From: Promethearchaeota archaeon
Lineage (GTDB): Archaea > Asgardarchaeota > Lokiarchaeia > Sigyniarchaeales > SOKP01
Reading direction: 5' to 3'
Length of the DNA stretch: 51,068 nt
NCBI GenBank assembly: GCA_016840085.1
Contig: JAEOTA010000049.1
Coordinates: 1 to 51,068, forward strand
Shown here: positions 27,339 through 36,057 of the stretch, in pieces
How the letters are laid out: every line of letters starts with the position of its first letter
Position numbering within the stretch: the stretch's first letter is position 1
Position numbers and translations under genes: made by a program
The notes under the pieces: generated by a model
What the model saw: only the letters and a program-made list of their open reading frames with translations
Told to the model about the DNA's origin: nothing
Databases searched by the model: none

Positions 27339-28685
27339 ATGTCAAAGAAGTTTTCGAAAGAACCCATTAGAGGTATGGACGATTATTACCCCGGTGATTT
27401 AAGAGAAGTAAATTGGATAATTGAAACGATAAGGGATGTAGTAGAAAGATATGGCTATGAAGAATATATGACCCCACAAATAGAACCTGTTGAAATTTTT
27501 GCAGCGAAATCTTCGGATGAATTAGTTAATGAACAATCATTTATTGTTGAGAAACAAGAAGGAGAAAGACTTATTTTGATACCAGAACTTACACCGTCCT
27601 TAGCTAGGATGGTTGCAAAAAAAAGTCAAGAATTAAAAAAACCTATCCGTTGGTTTTCTGTTCCAACTTGCTTTAGATACGAACGCCCCCAACGTGGGCG
27701 CCGACGGGCCTTTTTTCAACCGAACGTTGATATCTTAGGTGAGGAAAGCCTTTATGCGGATCTCGAAATATTTAACATAGTTGTGGATATATTTACTGAA
27801 TTTGGAGCTACAGCAGAACAATTTCAGATTTATTATAATAGTAGACGATTCATGGATTCAATTAGTAATTATTTGCTTGAAATAGACAAAAATAAGATTC
27901 CTTTAGTTTATAAGGCTTTAGATAAGTCAGATAAAATGGATGAGGGAGAATTTGAAAAATACTTAATTGATACATTTCAAGATGAGATAATCATCCAAGG
28001 AATTTTTAAATTAAAAGATGCCAAAAGTGTTGATGAATTATTAAGGAAATTTGATAATATCCCAGAAGAATTTTATAAATCTGAAGGATATCTAGAAATA
28101 ACTAATTTTACCAGACTATTAAAAGAAGCAAATCTTTCAAATTATTGTAATTTTTCTTCTGGGACAGTAAGAGGACTGGATTATTATACAGGAATAATTT
28201 ACGAAGTATTTGATACTGGAAAAGAAAATATTCGTTCAATCTTTGGAGGCGGAAGGTATGATGACCTTTTATCCTTGTTCTCAGATGATATAATAACTGG
28301 TACAGGATTTGGTATGGGAGTTTATACACTTTCTTTATTTTTAAAAACTTACAACTTAATTCCAGAAGAAATTCGAGAAAAAGATTATACTGACACAATT
28401 TATATCGCATCTATTAATGAAGAAGTTTCTAGTTATACCTTCAAAATAGCTAGAATTGTTCGCAATGAAGATTTTCCATGCTTAATTGATTACCGATTCA
28501 AAAACTTAAAAAACCAATTAAGTAGAGCAAATGAACTCGGTGTATTAATCACATTAATAATAGGACCGAAAGAAATGAACGAAAAGGAAGTTACTATTAG
28601 AAATATGAAGACTGAAGAGCAAAAAACCATTAAAAGAGATAATCTTATAGAAGAGATTTATAATATTATAGAAGAGTTTGGATAG
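27339..28685 (+). CDS. hisS: Histidyl-tRNA synthetase
   Basis: 448 residues, complete. Motif 2 is FRYERPQRGRRRAFFQ, the histidine loop GLDYYTGIIYEVF, then FGGGRYDDLL and motif 3 GTGFGMGVYTL; the last 90 residues form the anticodon-binding domain. AAGTGATTT four bases before the ATG is the ribosome site; ATG 27339 follows a TTG at 27336. The first 104 codons have a diverged second copy at 17809. Just after the point where that duplication ends there is a very GC-rich stretch (about 27684-27715, coding for motif 2) unlike the rest of the gene. It joins histidine to tRNA-His in the cytosol. Confidence 0.95.
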   Translation: MSKKFSKEPIRGMDDYYPGDLREVNWIIETIRDVVERYGYEEYMTPQIEPVEIFAAKSSDELVNEQSFIVEKQEGERLILIPELTPSLARMVAKKSQELKKPIRWFSVPTCFRYERPQRGRRRAFFQPNVDILGEESLYADLEIFNIVVDIFTEFGATAEQFQIYYNSRRFMDSISNYLLEIDKNKIPLVYKALDKSDKMDEGEFEKYLIDTFQDEIIIQGIFKLKDAKSVDELLRKFDNIPEEFYKSEGYLEITNFTRLLKEANLSNYCNFSSGTVRGLDYYTGIIYEVFDTGKENIRSIFGGGRYDDLLSLFSDDIITGTGFGMGVYTLSLFLKTYNLIPEEIREKDYTDTIYIASINEEVSSYTFKIARIVRNEDFPCLIDYRFKNLKNQLSRANELGVLITLIIGPKEMNEKEVTIRNMKTEEQKTIKRDNLIEEIYNIIEEFG

Positions 28686-29203
28686 TAAAAAGGAATATAT
28701 TTTTTTAGCTATTTTGGTTATAATTGTAACTTTCGATAATAAATGAGACTTAAAGCCTTAATTTTTTAATAGCTTATGCTAATTTTAAATCTTTGTTTTC
28801 AGAAATAAATGAGAAAATTTTCAGAAATAAATGAGAAAAAGTTCTCACTTTGCAAGAATAAATGAGAAAAATGTGTTCAGTTAGGTAAAGAAGATGAATT
28901 AGGAAAGTCAGAAAAGTATAAAATTGGTATAGGATTAAATTGTATTTCAATATAAACATGCAGGTTATTTTCTGATTATTTATCTTGATTTCTATTATTT
29001 GATTACTAATTTTTGATTTTTTATTTTCATAATATGATAAAGAAATTATATTTAAAGTTATTTTAAAGCAAAAAGTTTTAATAAATAAGCAGATCTTTCC
29101 CCGTTTTTCCCGATACTTGGTTTCTTAAGCAATTGTGTCTTCTTTAGTGCAAATTAATAAGATTTATTATAAAATTACAGTCAATGGATTAATGAAAGCT
29201 ATA
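28686..29203. other. Intergenic region at left end of the second island
   Basis: 518 bases after hisS. It contains the left cluster of AATAAATGAGA motifs (28723-28871, listed separately) and, at about 29080-29140, a segment CTTTCCCCGTTTTTCCCGATAC that resembles part of the ~105 bp modules at 34108 and 39153. The short ORFs in it have no support. Confidence 0.5.
28723..28871 (+). repeat. Left cluster of AATAAATGAGA-type motifs (island end)
   Basis: Four related units on the plus strand: at 28723-28748 (ATTGTAACTTTCG then ATAATAAATGAGA), 28797-28814 and 28818-28836 (both TTTCAGAAATAAATGAGA) and 28847-28868 (TTTGCAAGAATAAATGAGA). The outermost unit lies 38 bases after hisS. The same outermost unit recurs inverted at 42835-42860 with one mismatch in 26. 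Compatible with multiple recombinase binding sites at an element end; inference. Confidence 0.75.
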
Positions 29204-32200
29204 TTATTCTTTTTTTTTCTTTTTTCTTGGTGTAACTACAAAATTAGGAACTCTGATAACAATAATTTTTGGTTTTTTAATATCTTCTCTCTCTTCTTCA
29301 TTCAAGACATAACCCTCCTTAAAATCAAAAAAATCAATTAAGAATTTATCAGGATCATAATAATTTACATTATCATAAATAATTAAAAGCCCTACATCCG
29401 CATTTCGAGTAGTACAATATTGAGATATTTGTCCAAGCCATTGATCAATAAATTCTTTCCAGTTTTTATCTTTTTTTTCTCTCATTTTAATCTCAATAGG
29501 GTAGTTCTTTAATAGTAAATCCATTCTATTATCTTGCACTTCTGATTCCTTTGTTATTTTATAGTCGAAGAATCTCCTATAATGTTCATAAAATCTATAT
29601 TGAAAATGTTTTTCGAGTTTAGTAATATCTAATTGATATTCCGCTTTTTTAACCATCCGATATATTGGATATTCCATAAAAGTTTCTATTAATTGTATAG
29701 TTCGAATAATCAATTCTTCAAAATCAAGATCTTTTTTTAATTTAGAAAATAACTCTGTTCCAAAAAAAGACTGTAATTTTTCCCAAATTTTGTCTGCTTT
29801 TTCTTTACTGGATGTTAAGTCTGTTAAAAATAACTCTCTAGAAATTACCAGCTTTATATATAATAAGTAATGAAAGATTCTACGAGACATTTCTTTCCTT
29901 TTAATAAATAATTTTTCCAATAATGGGATCTCATCTCTCATTTTTTTTGTTAATTGGACTTCCCAAAAATCAGATAATTTTTTTATATATTCGCCCAATA
30001 ATGCTTCAATATTCATAATATTTTTCTTATATAACTCTCTATTCCAATCTGTTTTTAAAGTAAGCTTTTGGGAAATTTTATCACTTAATTCTTTCAAATT
30101 AGTTATTCCAGACATCTCTTTCTTCAAATAATTACTTGTGCCTGTTTCTCCAAAAGATAATTCAACTATACTTTTTACTTTAGGATTTCCTTTTTCTTGT
30201 TTTGCGATTTTTGATTTTAATTCAGAAAATATTTCAAATTCAGGTAATAATAAATCCTCGAAAGAAGCAGTTTCTAAATATTTTTCAAAAATTTGATAGA
30301 AATTGATATCTTTAAAATCCTTATCCATTGAAATCCCAACATTCATTGTCATTTTATCTTCAATTTTACGAGCATATCGTTGTTTTATTTCATTTAATGG
30401 GCTATATTTTTCACTACTCTCTATTCTATGTATTCCATCATCATCAGATAGTAATTGATATATCATAATATGAAAGGGTTTTAGAAAATCTTCAATTAAG
30501 TTCTCCGCACCAGGATATTTATTATATTCAAGAAATTTTTTTAATGAATCAAATAATATCTTCCTTTGATTGTAATCTCTTATTTCTACTGATTCATAAT
30601 AAATTTTTTCTAAAATCTCATAATTTATATCCTCAGTCCTCTTAGCTTCCATTACGGCATCCCACATCCTTCTTAAAACATAATCGAATTTATTCTCATA
30701 ATCATCTTGAGGCATATCTTTTACTAATCGCCTATCAACTCCCTCTTCAATGAAGTTTCTTAATTTTTTTAATTCTTTAAATTCTTTAGAGGCAATCCCA
30801 ATTCTAGTGCTGCGAGTATATCGTGTCCAGTAAATCTTTTTTTTATTTTGTAGTTCAGTTAAAATTTCATCAATATAATTTTGAATATTATCAAAAGTAA
30901 GTAAAAAAGGTGTGTAATTTTGGGGAGCAACTGCTGAAAGTATCTTTAAAAAATGATTATTCGAGACTAATTTTAAAAAAACAGCATTTAATAGATATTT
31001 AAAATCAATATCACCAAATTTTGAAAAGATGTTTTCAATAATAACTGAACCTTCTTTCATATTTCTATAAAATTCACTAAATAACCTTTTTTCATCTAAA
31101 ATAATAATACCATTTAGCAAATTTTCCTGAAATATAGAAATGATGTGATCTTCAACTTTATAAGATAAATCTTTGAATTTTTCGTCAATGAATTGTACCA
31201 ATGGAATTTTAGTTCCTTGATATTCTAAAATGAAAGATTTAGAATCATTTTCAAAGATTTTCAATATTTTCCATAAAATTATTGTTAAATTTTTATTTTT
31301 AGCTATATCTATGCAATAATATTTGAATATTTCATTAAAATAATCTCTGCCTATTAAGAAGCCTAAAATTTGAAAGAAATCTTCATTGTAAATATATAAA
31401 TCGTCTTCAATTTCTTTATTTTTTAAATAAAATAATTCTTTTAAAATGGCGATGCACATATCATAATCCATTTTAAGGATTGGGTTTGAATTTATTATCT
31501 CTGCAAACATTATTCGATGATCAGTATGAATTTTTAACAGTTCTATATATTCAGTAATTTTATTTATATTGGTAGAAAAAGAGTTATACAATTTAGTGAA
31601 CGATTTAATAACAAAGAAGTTAAATTCACTTATTAAACTTAAAATATAATTTAAATCCTCTATTGTTATTATATAATTTTGAAAAAAATCAGTTTTAATT
31701 AAATTTTTTGAAAGATTCTCAAGTTTAGAATTATTTTTTTTTATTACATTCCATAATTCTTTATTATTTAAACCATAATGAGTTCTAAATAAAAATTTTA
31801 AAACAACATTATCCATTGATGTTAAATTGGCTACTCTTTGAGTAATTTTATGATAAAATTCCTTATAATCTCTATTATTTATTTCTTTCTCAAGGTTTTC
31901 AAGAAGTAATTGATAATGATTTTCAGTTAGAGAAATATGGTAATTTTTTAAAAAATTTTTCAATTCAAGAATGTATGTATAACCTTTATTTAAGAACTCC
32001 AATCTTATTTCAGAAGAATTTCTAAGTTTGTCAAAAAACATAAATTGCTTATTGAGAGCAATTGTCTGAGACATATTCGATTTATAAATTAATTTATCAA
32101 AATCATTATCTAATTTTTTAGGTAGAGCGTCTAATTCTGATTTAATTTTATTTATAGTCTTTTCTATATTCGATAAAGGTTTATAAATGACATCTAAATT

Positions 32201-32593
32201 GAACTCCTTAAAAAATTTAATATTGAATATGACAGGAAAGAATTTATTTGAGTTATAATAGTAATGTAATAAAATAACAGAAAGAATTATTATAAAAAGA
32301 GATAAAATTAAAAATACCAAAAAGGAGAGATTTAAAGTTTGAATTAAAAGAATTATGCTTAAAACAAAAAAAAGTATTAATTGAGCAAAATTTTGAAGAA
32401 TAAAGATCTTTAGATGGTTTTTTGATTTAAAATTATCTGAGTGTAACCTATTTCTAAAGCTTTCTATATTTCTAATTTCGTTATGAATTTTCTTTATAAA
32501 AGAAACTTCTTGATTTGGGTCAATTTTTTCTAATTGCTTAGTTATAGGATTAATATATATTTTGGTATTTGGATTGAAATCTTCATCATTCAT
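29204..32593 (-). CDS. Large membrane-anchored protein with C-terminal PD-(D/E)XK-like domain
   Basis: 1129 residues. Residues about 62-120 hold two adjacent membrane helices (LILFFVLSIILLIQ, LSFLVFLILSLFIIILSVILL); the rest is predicted cytosolic and largely helical, with no family recognised. The C-terminus (about 1035-1095) reads DNRMDLLLKNYPIEIKM, then WLGQISQYCTTRNADVGLLIIYD, the D...ExK...Q order of PD-(D/E)XK nucleases of the restriction type. Inference: a membrane-tethered nuclease, perhaps a defence gene of the abortive or anti-plasmid kind. Ends with a K-rich tail (TPRKKKKKE). First plus or minus gene inside the second island; start ATG has AGGTAG upstream. Confidence 0.6.
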   Translation of the reverse strand: MNDEDFNPNTKIYINPITKQLEKIDPNQEVSFIKKIHNEIRNIESFRNRLHSDNFKSKNHLKIFILQNFAQLILFFVLSIILLIQTLNLSFLVFLILSLFIIILSVILLHYYYNSNKFFPVIFNIKFFKEFNLDVIYKPLSNIEKTINKIKSELDALPKKLDNDFDKLIYKSNMSQTIALNKQFMFFDKLRNSSEIRLEFLNKGYTYILELKNFLKNYHISLTENHYQLLLENLEKEINNRDYKEFYHKITQRVANLTSMDNVVLKFLFRTHYGLNNKELWNVIKKNNSKLENLSKNLIKTDFFQNYIITIEDLNYILSLISEFNFFVIKSFTKLYNSFSTNINKITEYIELLKIHTDHRIMFAEIINSNPILKMDYDMCIAILKELFYLKNKEIEDDLYIYNEDFFQILGFLIGRDYFNEIFKYYCIDIAKNKNLTIILWKILKIFENDSKSFILEYQGTKIPLVQFIDEKFKDLSYKVEDHIISIFQENLLNGIIILDEKRLFSEFYRNMKEGSVIIENIFSKFGDIDFKYLLNAVFLKLVSNNHFLKILSAVAPQNYTPFLLTFDNIQNYIDEILTELQNKKKIYWTRYTRSTRIGIASKEFKELKKLRNFIEEGVDRRLVKDMPQDDYENKFDYVLRRMWDAVMEAKRTEDINYEILEKIYYESVEIRDYNQRKILFDSLKKFLEYNKYPGAENLIEDFLKPFHIMIYQLLSDDDGIHRIESSEKYSPLNEIKQRYARKIEDKMTMNVGISMDKDFKDINFYQIFEKYLETASFEDLLLPEFEIFSELKSKIAKQEKGNPKVKSIVELSFGETGTSNYLKKEMSGITNLKELSDKISQKLTLKTDWNRELYKKNIMNIEALLGEYIKKLSDFWEVQLTKKMRDEIPLLEKLFIKRKEMSRRIFHYLLYIKLVISRELFLTDLTSSKEKADKIWEKLQSFFGTELFSKLKKDLDFEELIIRTIQLIETFMEYPIYRMVKKAEYQLDITKLEKHFQYRFYEHYRRFFDYKITKESEVQDNRMDLLLKNYPIEIKMREKKDKNWKEFIDQWLGQISQYCTTRNADVGLLIIYDNVNYYDPDKFLIDFFDFKEGYVLNEEEREDIKKPKIIVIRVPNFVVTPRKKKKKE

Positions 32594-32920
32594 AAAATCT
32601 ACCTGTTATGATATTTTTTTTTTAAAAAAAGGATTAATTTTGTCTTATTTATATAAAAGTGTATTGAGTATAATAAAAAAAAGACTCTCGAAAATTATTA
32701 AGGAATTAATGTTTATTTTTGCTTTGTAACCCATTTATATTCTTTTCTATCGCTGGTCTCCTGCCGTGTGCCCTCCTCATTACTTGGGAACAAGGGATAG
32801 GAGAAGCTAGCCCAAGGGATACAAATGGAAAGGATATTTTTAGGGTAGGGGCGATAAGACACCTAGTATTGCTGCACTTATAGGAAAAATGATTGTAATT
32901 TTAATGTTGCATCCAAATTT
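32594..32920. other. Intergenic segment with a GC-richer relic
   Basis: 327 bases. The stretch 32735-32882 is clearly richer in G and C than all around it and on the plus strand reads an uninterrupted ~55 codons to TAG at 32881 (visible pieces LLPCALLITWEQG, ASPRDTNGKD), with no start codon of note. The look is that of a degraded end of a mobile or foreign gene. TCTCCT and AGGAGA around 32758 and 32808 could form a long-range hairpin. Its CCGTGTG...TTGGGAA part weakly resembles the module at 39153. Confidence 0.35.
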
Positions 32921-34021
32921 TTAAATATTCTTTCTTTTACGGAGAAAATTTACGATCTTTTTCTCATATTGATTTATTCTCTCAAAAATAGTTTTTAGAA
33001 AATATTCTTTACCATATTTCATAATAAAATTAATGAAAAAGCTTATATTTTTTTCTTCAGCTTTTAATAACTCTATCCAAGCATTCATTTTATATCGGCT
33101 TAAATGAGCAAATATGAACGAGAGTAAATAAATTACGAATAAAGTTGATGGAAATATTATGCTTGGTTCCTCATAACCAAATTGATCCCTGAATTTCTCC
33201 CTAATTTCATTTGGAATTGATATAAAATCACTATGCCTTCTACCTATTGATTTTTTTGCGAGAAAAAAATTTTTAAGTAAATCTTCTAAGGAAACTTTTT
33301 CTTGATTTTTACAATAATCTAAAAGTGGCATATAGAAAGTTAAAAGGAATCTTGAACATAATCCATGTTTTTTTAAAAAAATTCTCTTCTTTAATAAAGA
33401 ATTAACAATATTTTCATTTTCTACTAGATCTATTTGGTCAAATTCTCCTGAACCTATACCATGATTTCGTAAAATTTTTCTCTTACGACCCTTTAAGACC
33501 TTTTCCCAACTATTCTTATTCGTAAAATTAAAATGTAAATTAAAAAAGAATGCCGCTAAATGCTCAATACCATAGAATAATAATACTGGTTTGTTAATGT
33601 CAATAATTTCATCAACTTTTTCTAAAAAACTAAATCCTGATTTTCCTTGATTAGCTATTATTCTACTTATTTGACTAAAATTATCATCTTTAGAATACTT
33701 AAGCATATCCATTTCAAAATTTTGATCTTCTCTTTTGAATACCTTAACATCTTCATAGAATTGCTCATAAATATTTTTTGATACTGGATAATAATGTTGC
33801 TTTGAATTTGTTTGAGTTATTGATAAATTATTCAAATATCTTTTTATTGTCGCAGGAAAAAAGTATATTTTGTATTTTTCTATTTCAATATTTTTTTCCT
33901 CTAATTCTATTATTTTCCATTCACTACTATCTATTCGATCATCCAAATCACTAATCTGGGATTCTAAATCATCCAATTCCCCTTCTATGTCCTCAATTTT
34001 ATCCTCTAGTTCATTCTTCAA
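32921..34021 (-). CDS. Coiled-coil protein of unknown function, 366 aa
   Basis: Starts at TTG 34021 with GTGATT seven bases upstream. Residues 1-50 form a strongly acidic coiled coil (heptads in LEDKIEDIEGELDDLESQ and following). The rest is helical, with one segment of hydrophobic character (SIIFPSTLFVIYLLSFIFAH, about 285-305) that may be buried or membrane-attached. No known family is recognised. It lies between the large membrane protein and the cyclase-like gene and is transcribed with the former, 327 bases before it, so an operon is doubtful. Confidence 0.5.
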   Translation of the reverse strand: MKNELEDKIEDIEGELDDLESQISDLDDRIDSSEWKIIELEEKNIEIEKYKIYFFPATIKRYLNNLSITQTNSKQHYYPVSKNIYEQFYEDVKVFKREDQNFEMDMLKYSKDDNFSQISRIIANQGKSGFSFLEKVDEIIDINKPVLLFYGIEHLAAFFFNLHFNFTNKNSWEKVLKGRKRKILRNHGIGSGEFDQIDLVENENIVNSLLKKRIFLKKHGLCSRFLLTFYMPLLDYCKNQEKVSLEDLLKNFFLAKKSIGRRHSDFISIPNEIREKFRDQFGYEEPSIIFPSTLFVIYLLSFIFAHLSRYKMNAWIELLKAEEKNISFFINFIMKYGKEYFLKTIFERINQYEKKIVNFLRKRKNI

Positions 34022-34107
34022 CTTTTAATCACTTTATTTGAAACAGATTTATATGCACATTATTATGCTATTTATCTATGGGTTATTTTCTTCGATTAAT
34101 TTCTAAA

Positions 34108-34219
34108 TAATTTTTATCTTATCCTATAATAAACACAACAGAAATATATCTTTTTCCTCATTCTCTCCTATTATTAGTTTCACTCACCCAATGATGTCTC
34201 TTCTAATTAATTCGGGAAA
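34108..34219 (+). repeat. Upstream module, copy 1 (before cyclase-like gene)
   Basis: About 110 bases that align with 39153-39255. Shared blocks include CCTATAATA, ACAACAGAAATATA, TCTTTTTCC and the terminal TCGGGAAA. It ends 108 bases before the cyclase-like start. The first 60 bases are about 80-85 percent alike by eye; the middle has diverged. The position before a plus-strand gene in both copies suggests a promoter or leader element; a dispersed repeat is the alternative. Confidence 0.65.
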
Positions 34220-34326
34220 GAATTTTATAAAGTATTATTTTTCAATAATATTTGCTATACTCAGACTATTTTTTTACCTCTCTAATAATTAATTTTTTAT
34301 TGACAATTAACATATTTTTATACATT

Positions 34327-35058
34327 ATGAAGTACTGTTTTGTCGCCATGTTAGATATCTTAGGTTTTAAAAGCTTATTAGAACAAAGAGGTATTGAATC
34401 AATTCACCAGTTAATGAGAGATCTATTTACATCAGCAAGAGCAGGTACAAGGAGAGATTACAGAATTACAATCGATGGAGTAACAAGTAGCCATCCTGCA
34501 GTAAGACTCAATTATTTCATTTTTAGCGATACGATACTAGTCTGGAAAGATTATGAAGATGCTACTAATGAAAATCAAGAAATTATTGGCAGATGTGAGC
34601 TATTCAGAGAACTTAATCATGGGATTTCAATGCTCTTAGAGACTGCCTTATTAAGAAAGATACCCCTTCGTGGAGGTATTGCATTTGGTGCTACAATCAT
34701 CAATATTGACCCTAATGAACAAAACAATGAAATAATAGGGCAACCTATTGTTGATTCATATTTAGTAGGAGAAGCACAAAATTGGGTAGGTATTGCTTTT
34801 CATTCCTCCTGTTTACCTTTTATTGAACAAAAATGTGATCCTATGGTTATTGAGTATCCTATACCATATAACAGAGAAAAATTAAAGAAACTTTATAATG
34901 GGAGAGAAACTAATTATTCTCTTGAATGGGGTGGAAATATAAAAGAAATCCTAAAAGAAATTTTAGAAGAGTTAAAAGTTAAAGAGGTCTCAAATAGCAT
35001 TTTAAAGAAATATACCAATTCTATTGAATTTTGTAAAGACCATGAAGTCTATCTATAA
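34327..35058 (+). CDS. Class III nucleotide-cyclase-like protein
   Basis: 243 residues from ATG 34327; the longer TTG start (34252) would add a spurious hydrophobic lead and is rejected. CFVAMLDILGFKSLL carries the first metal-binding Asp, YFIFSDTILVW the second, and IPLRGGIAFG the strand that pairs with them, as in class III adenylate/guanylate cyclases and the stand-alone pyrimidine cyclases of Pycsar defence. Residues of the dimer-supplied base pocket cannot be read by eye. There is no recognisable cyclic-nucleotide-binding effector beside it. It may make a second messenger or bind nucleotides only. Preceded by the shared 110 bp module. Confidence 0.55.
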   Translation: MKYCFVAMLDILGFKSLLEQRGIESIHQLMRDLFTSARAGTRRDYRITIDGVTSSHPAVRLNYFIFSDTILVWKDYEDATNENQEIIGRCELFRELNHGISMLLETALLRKIPLRGGIAFGATIINIDPNEQNNEIIGQPIVDSYLVGEAQNWVGIAFHSSCLPFIEQKCDPMVIEYPIPYNREKLKKLYNGRETNYSLEWGGNIKEILKEILEELKVKEVSNSILKKYTNSIEFCKDHEVYL

Positions 35059-35110
35059 ATAGTGTTATAAATAATTTAATTTGTATTGAAAACTTCTAAA
35101 ATGATGAAAG

Positions 35111-36010
35111 CTAAAATATAATCAATGAATTCTCTCTATTTTTACAGAGTAGTAATAAAAGAAAATGGTTTTTGTTTCTAGTTAAAATGTTACGACTATT
35201 ATTAATAATCGAAGAAATAAAGAGATCGCCCATTCGTTTACAATCCTTGACTCCAATTTTTTTAGTTTTATTATTTTTAATGTTCTGAAGAACTGAAATT
35301 AAATCTTTATCATAATCAGTTATCTTTTTTTCAATACTCAATTTAATATAGTTTTCTAAAATTTGATTAATATATTCTTGATTTTCATCTAAAAAATTCA
35401 AGATTTTCTTTTTTATATCAAAACAAATTTTAGAACATGTTCTTTTCTCCTTTAGAACAAATTCATCCTTATCTGCATTATAATTATATTCCCATTTATA
35501 TAAAGAACAATTAAAATCACTTATTACTTCATAATTTGTTATTTCATCATATACATTTTTCAATCGTAAATTGAACTCCCATATTATCGTTTCGAGCCTA
35601 TTTAATAGAAATAATTTTAGATTCTTATTCTTATCAAGACCTTTAATCATAGTGTTAAAAATCTCTTGATGAAAATTTTCCAATATCTTTTGGTAGATCA
35701 TTCTCAACCTTCCAAGTTGCTGTGTCTTTTTAAAATACTTTCGAGATATCTCTTCTAATAATCTCGAAAATGATACTTTTATGTCTATTTCATTATTTTC
35801 AATCTTTTTTATTATAGATTTATAGATCTCTATAAAAATGAAGAAATCTAAATATATATTCCTGAATTCATATCGTATTATTTTCGTAAGACATTTTTTT
35901 TCATAAGGAGAGATTATTGCTTTAATCTTTTCTGATGTTTTATAATCCCCAAAAAAGAAATGGATTAATGTAGAGGTATCTAAAACTAAATCCAATTTAT
36001 TTCTCTCCAT
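35111..36010 (-). CDS. PIN-like domain protein, 299 aa
   Basis: The N-terminus LDLVLDTSTLIHFFFG has the first PIN Asp with the usual following S/T and hydrophobic run; TKIIRYEFRNIY supplies the Glu; KDCKRMGDLFISSII and ILTRNKNHF near the C-terminus give the third and fourth positions. The core is split by a long helical insert of about 150 residues. PIN domains are mostly Mg-dependent RNases, often toxins. It follows the unknown gene at 36058 by 47 bases, in the same direction, which is the usual place of a toxin next to its partner. Function inferred only from motifs. Confidence 0.55.
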   Translation of the reverse strand: MERNKLDLVLDTSTLIHFFFGDYKTSEKIKAIISPYEKKCLTKIIRYEFRNIYLDFFIFIEIYKSIIKKIENNEIDIKVSFSRLLEEISRKYFKKTQQLGRLRMIYQKILENFHQEIFNTMIKGLDKNKNLKLFLLNRLETIIWEFNLRLKNVYDEITNYEVISDFNCSLYKWEYNYNADKDEFVLKEKRTCSKICFDIKKKILNFLDENQEYINQILENYIKLSIEKKITDYDKDLISVLQNIKNNKTKKIGVKDCKRMGDLFISSIINNSRNILTRNKNHFLLLLLCKNRENSLIIF

Positions 36011-36057
36011 TTAATTCATAGTAAATTACATATTTAATAAATTTATTAATGTTAAAA

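Noticed and set aside
28797..28871. Short tandem units taken for a CRISPR array
   Set aside because: Units are about 18-20 bases, imperfect and unevenly spaced with almost no spacer; no cas gene is near. They fit better as end-type binding sites.
32735..32882. tRNA or rRNA fragment in the GC-rich segment
   Set aside because: No cloverleaf with a T-loop GTTC-like motif or an acceptor stem could be drawn.
34252..34326. N-terminal membrane lead of the cyclase-like protein from TTG 34252
   Set aside because: The cyclase core begins right after ATG 34327, and the extra stretch is AT-rich leader without family support.
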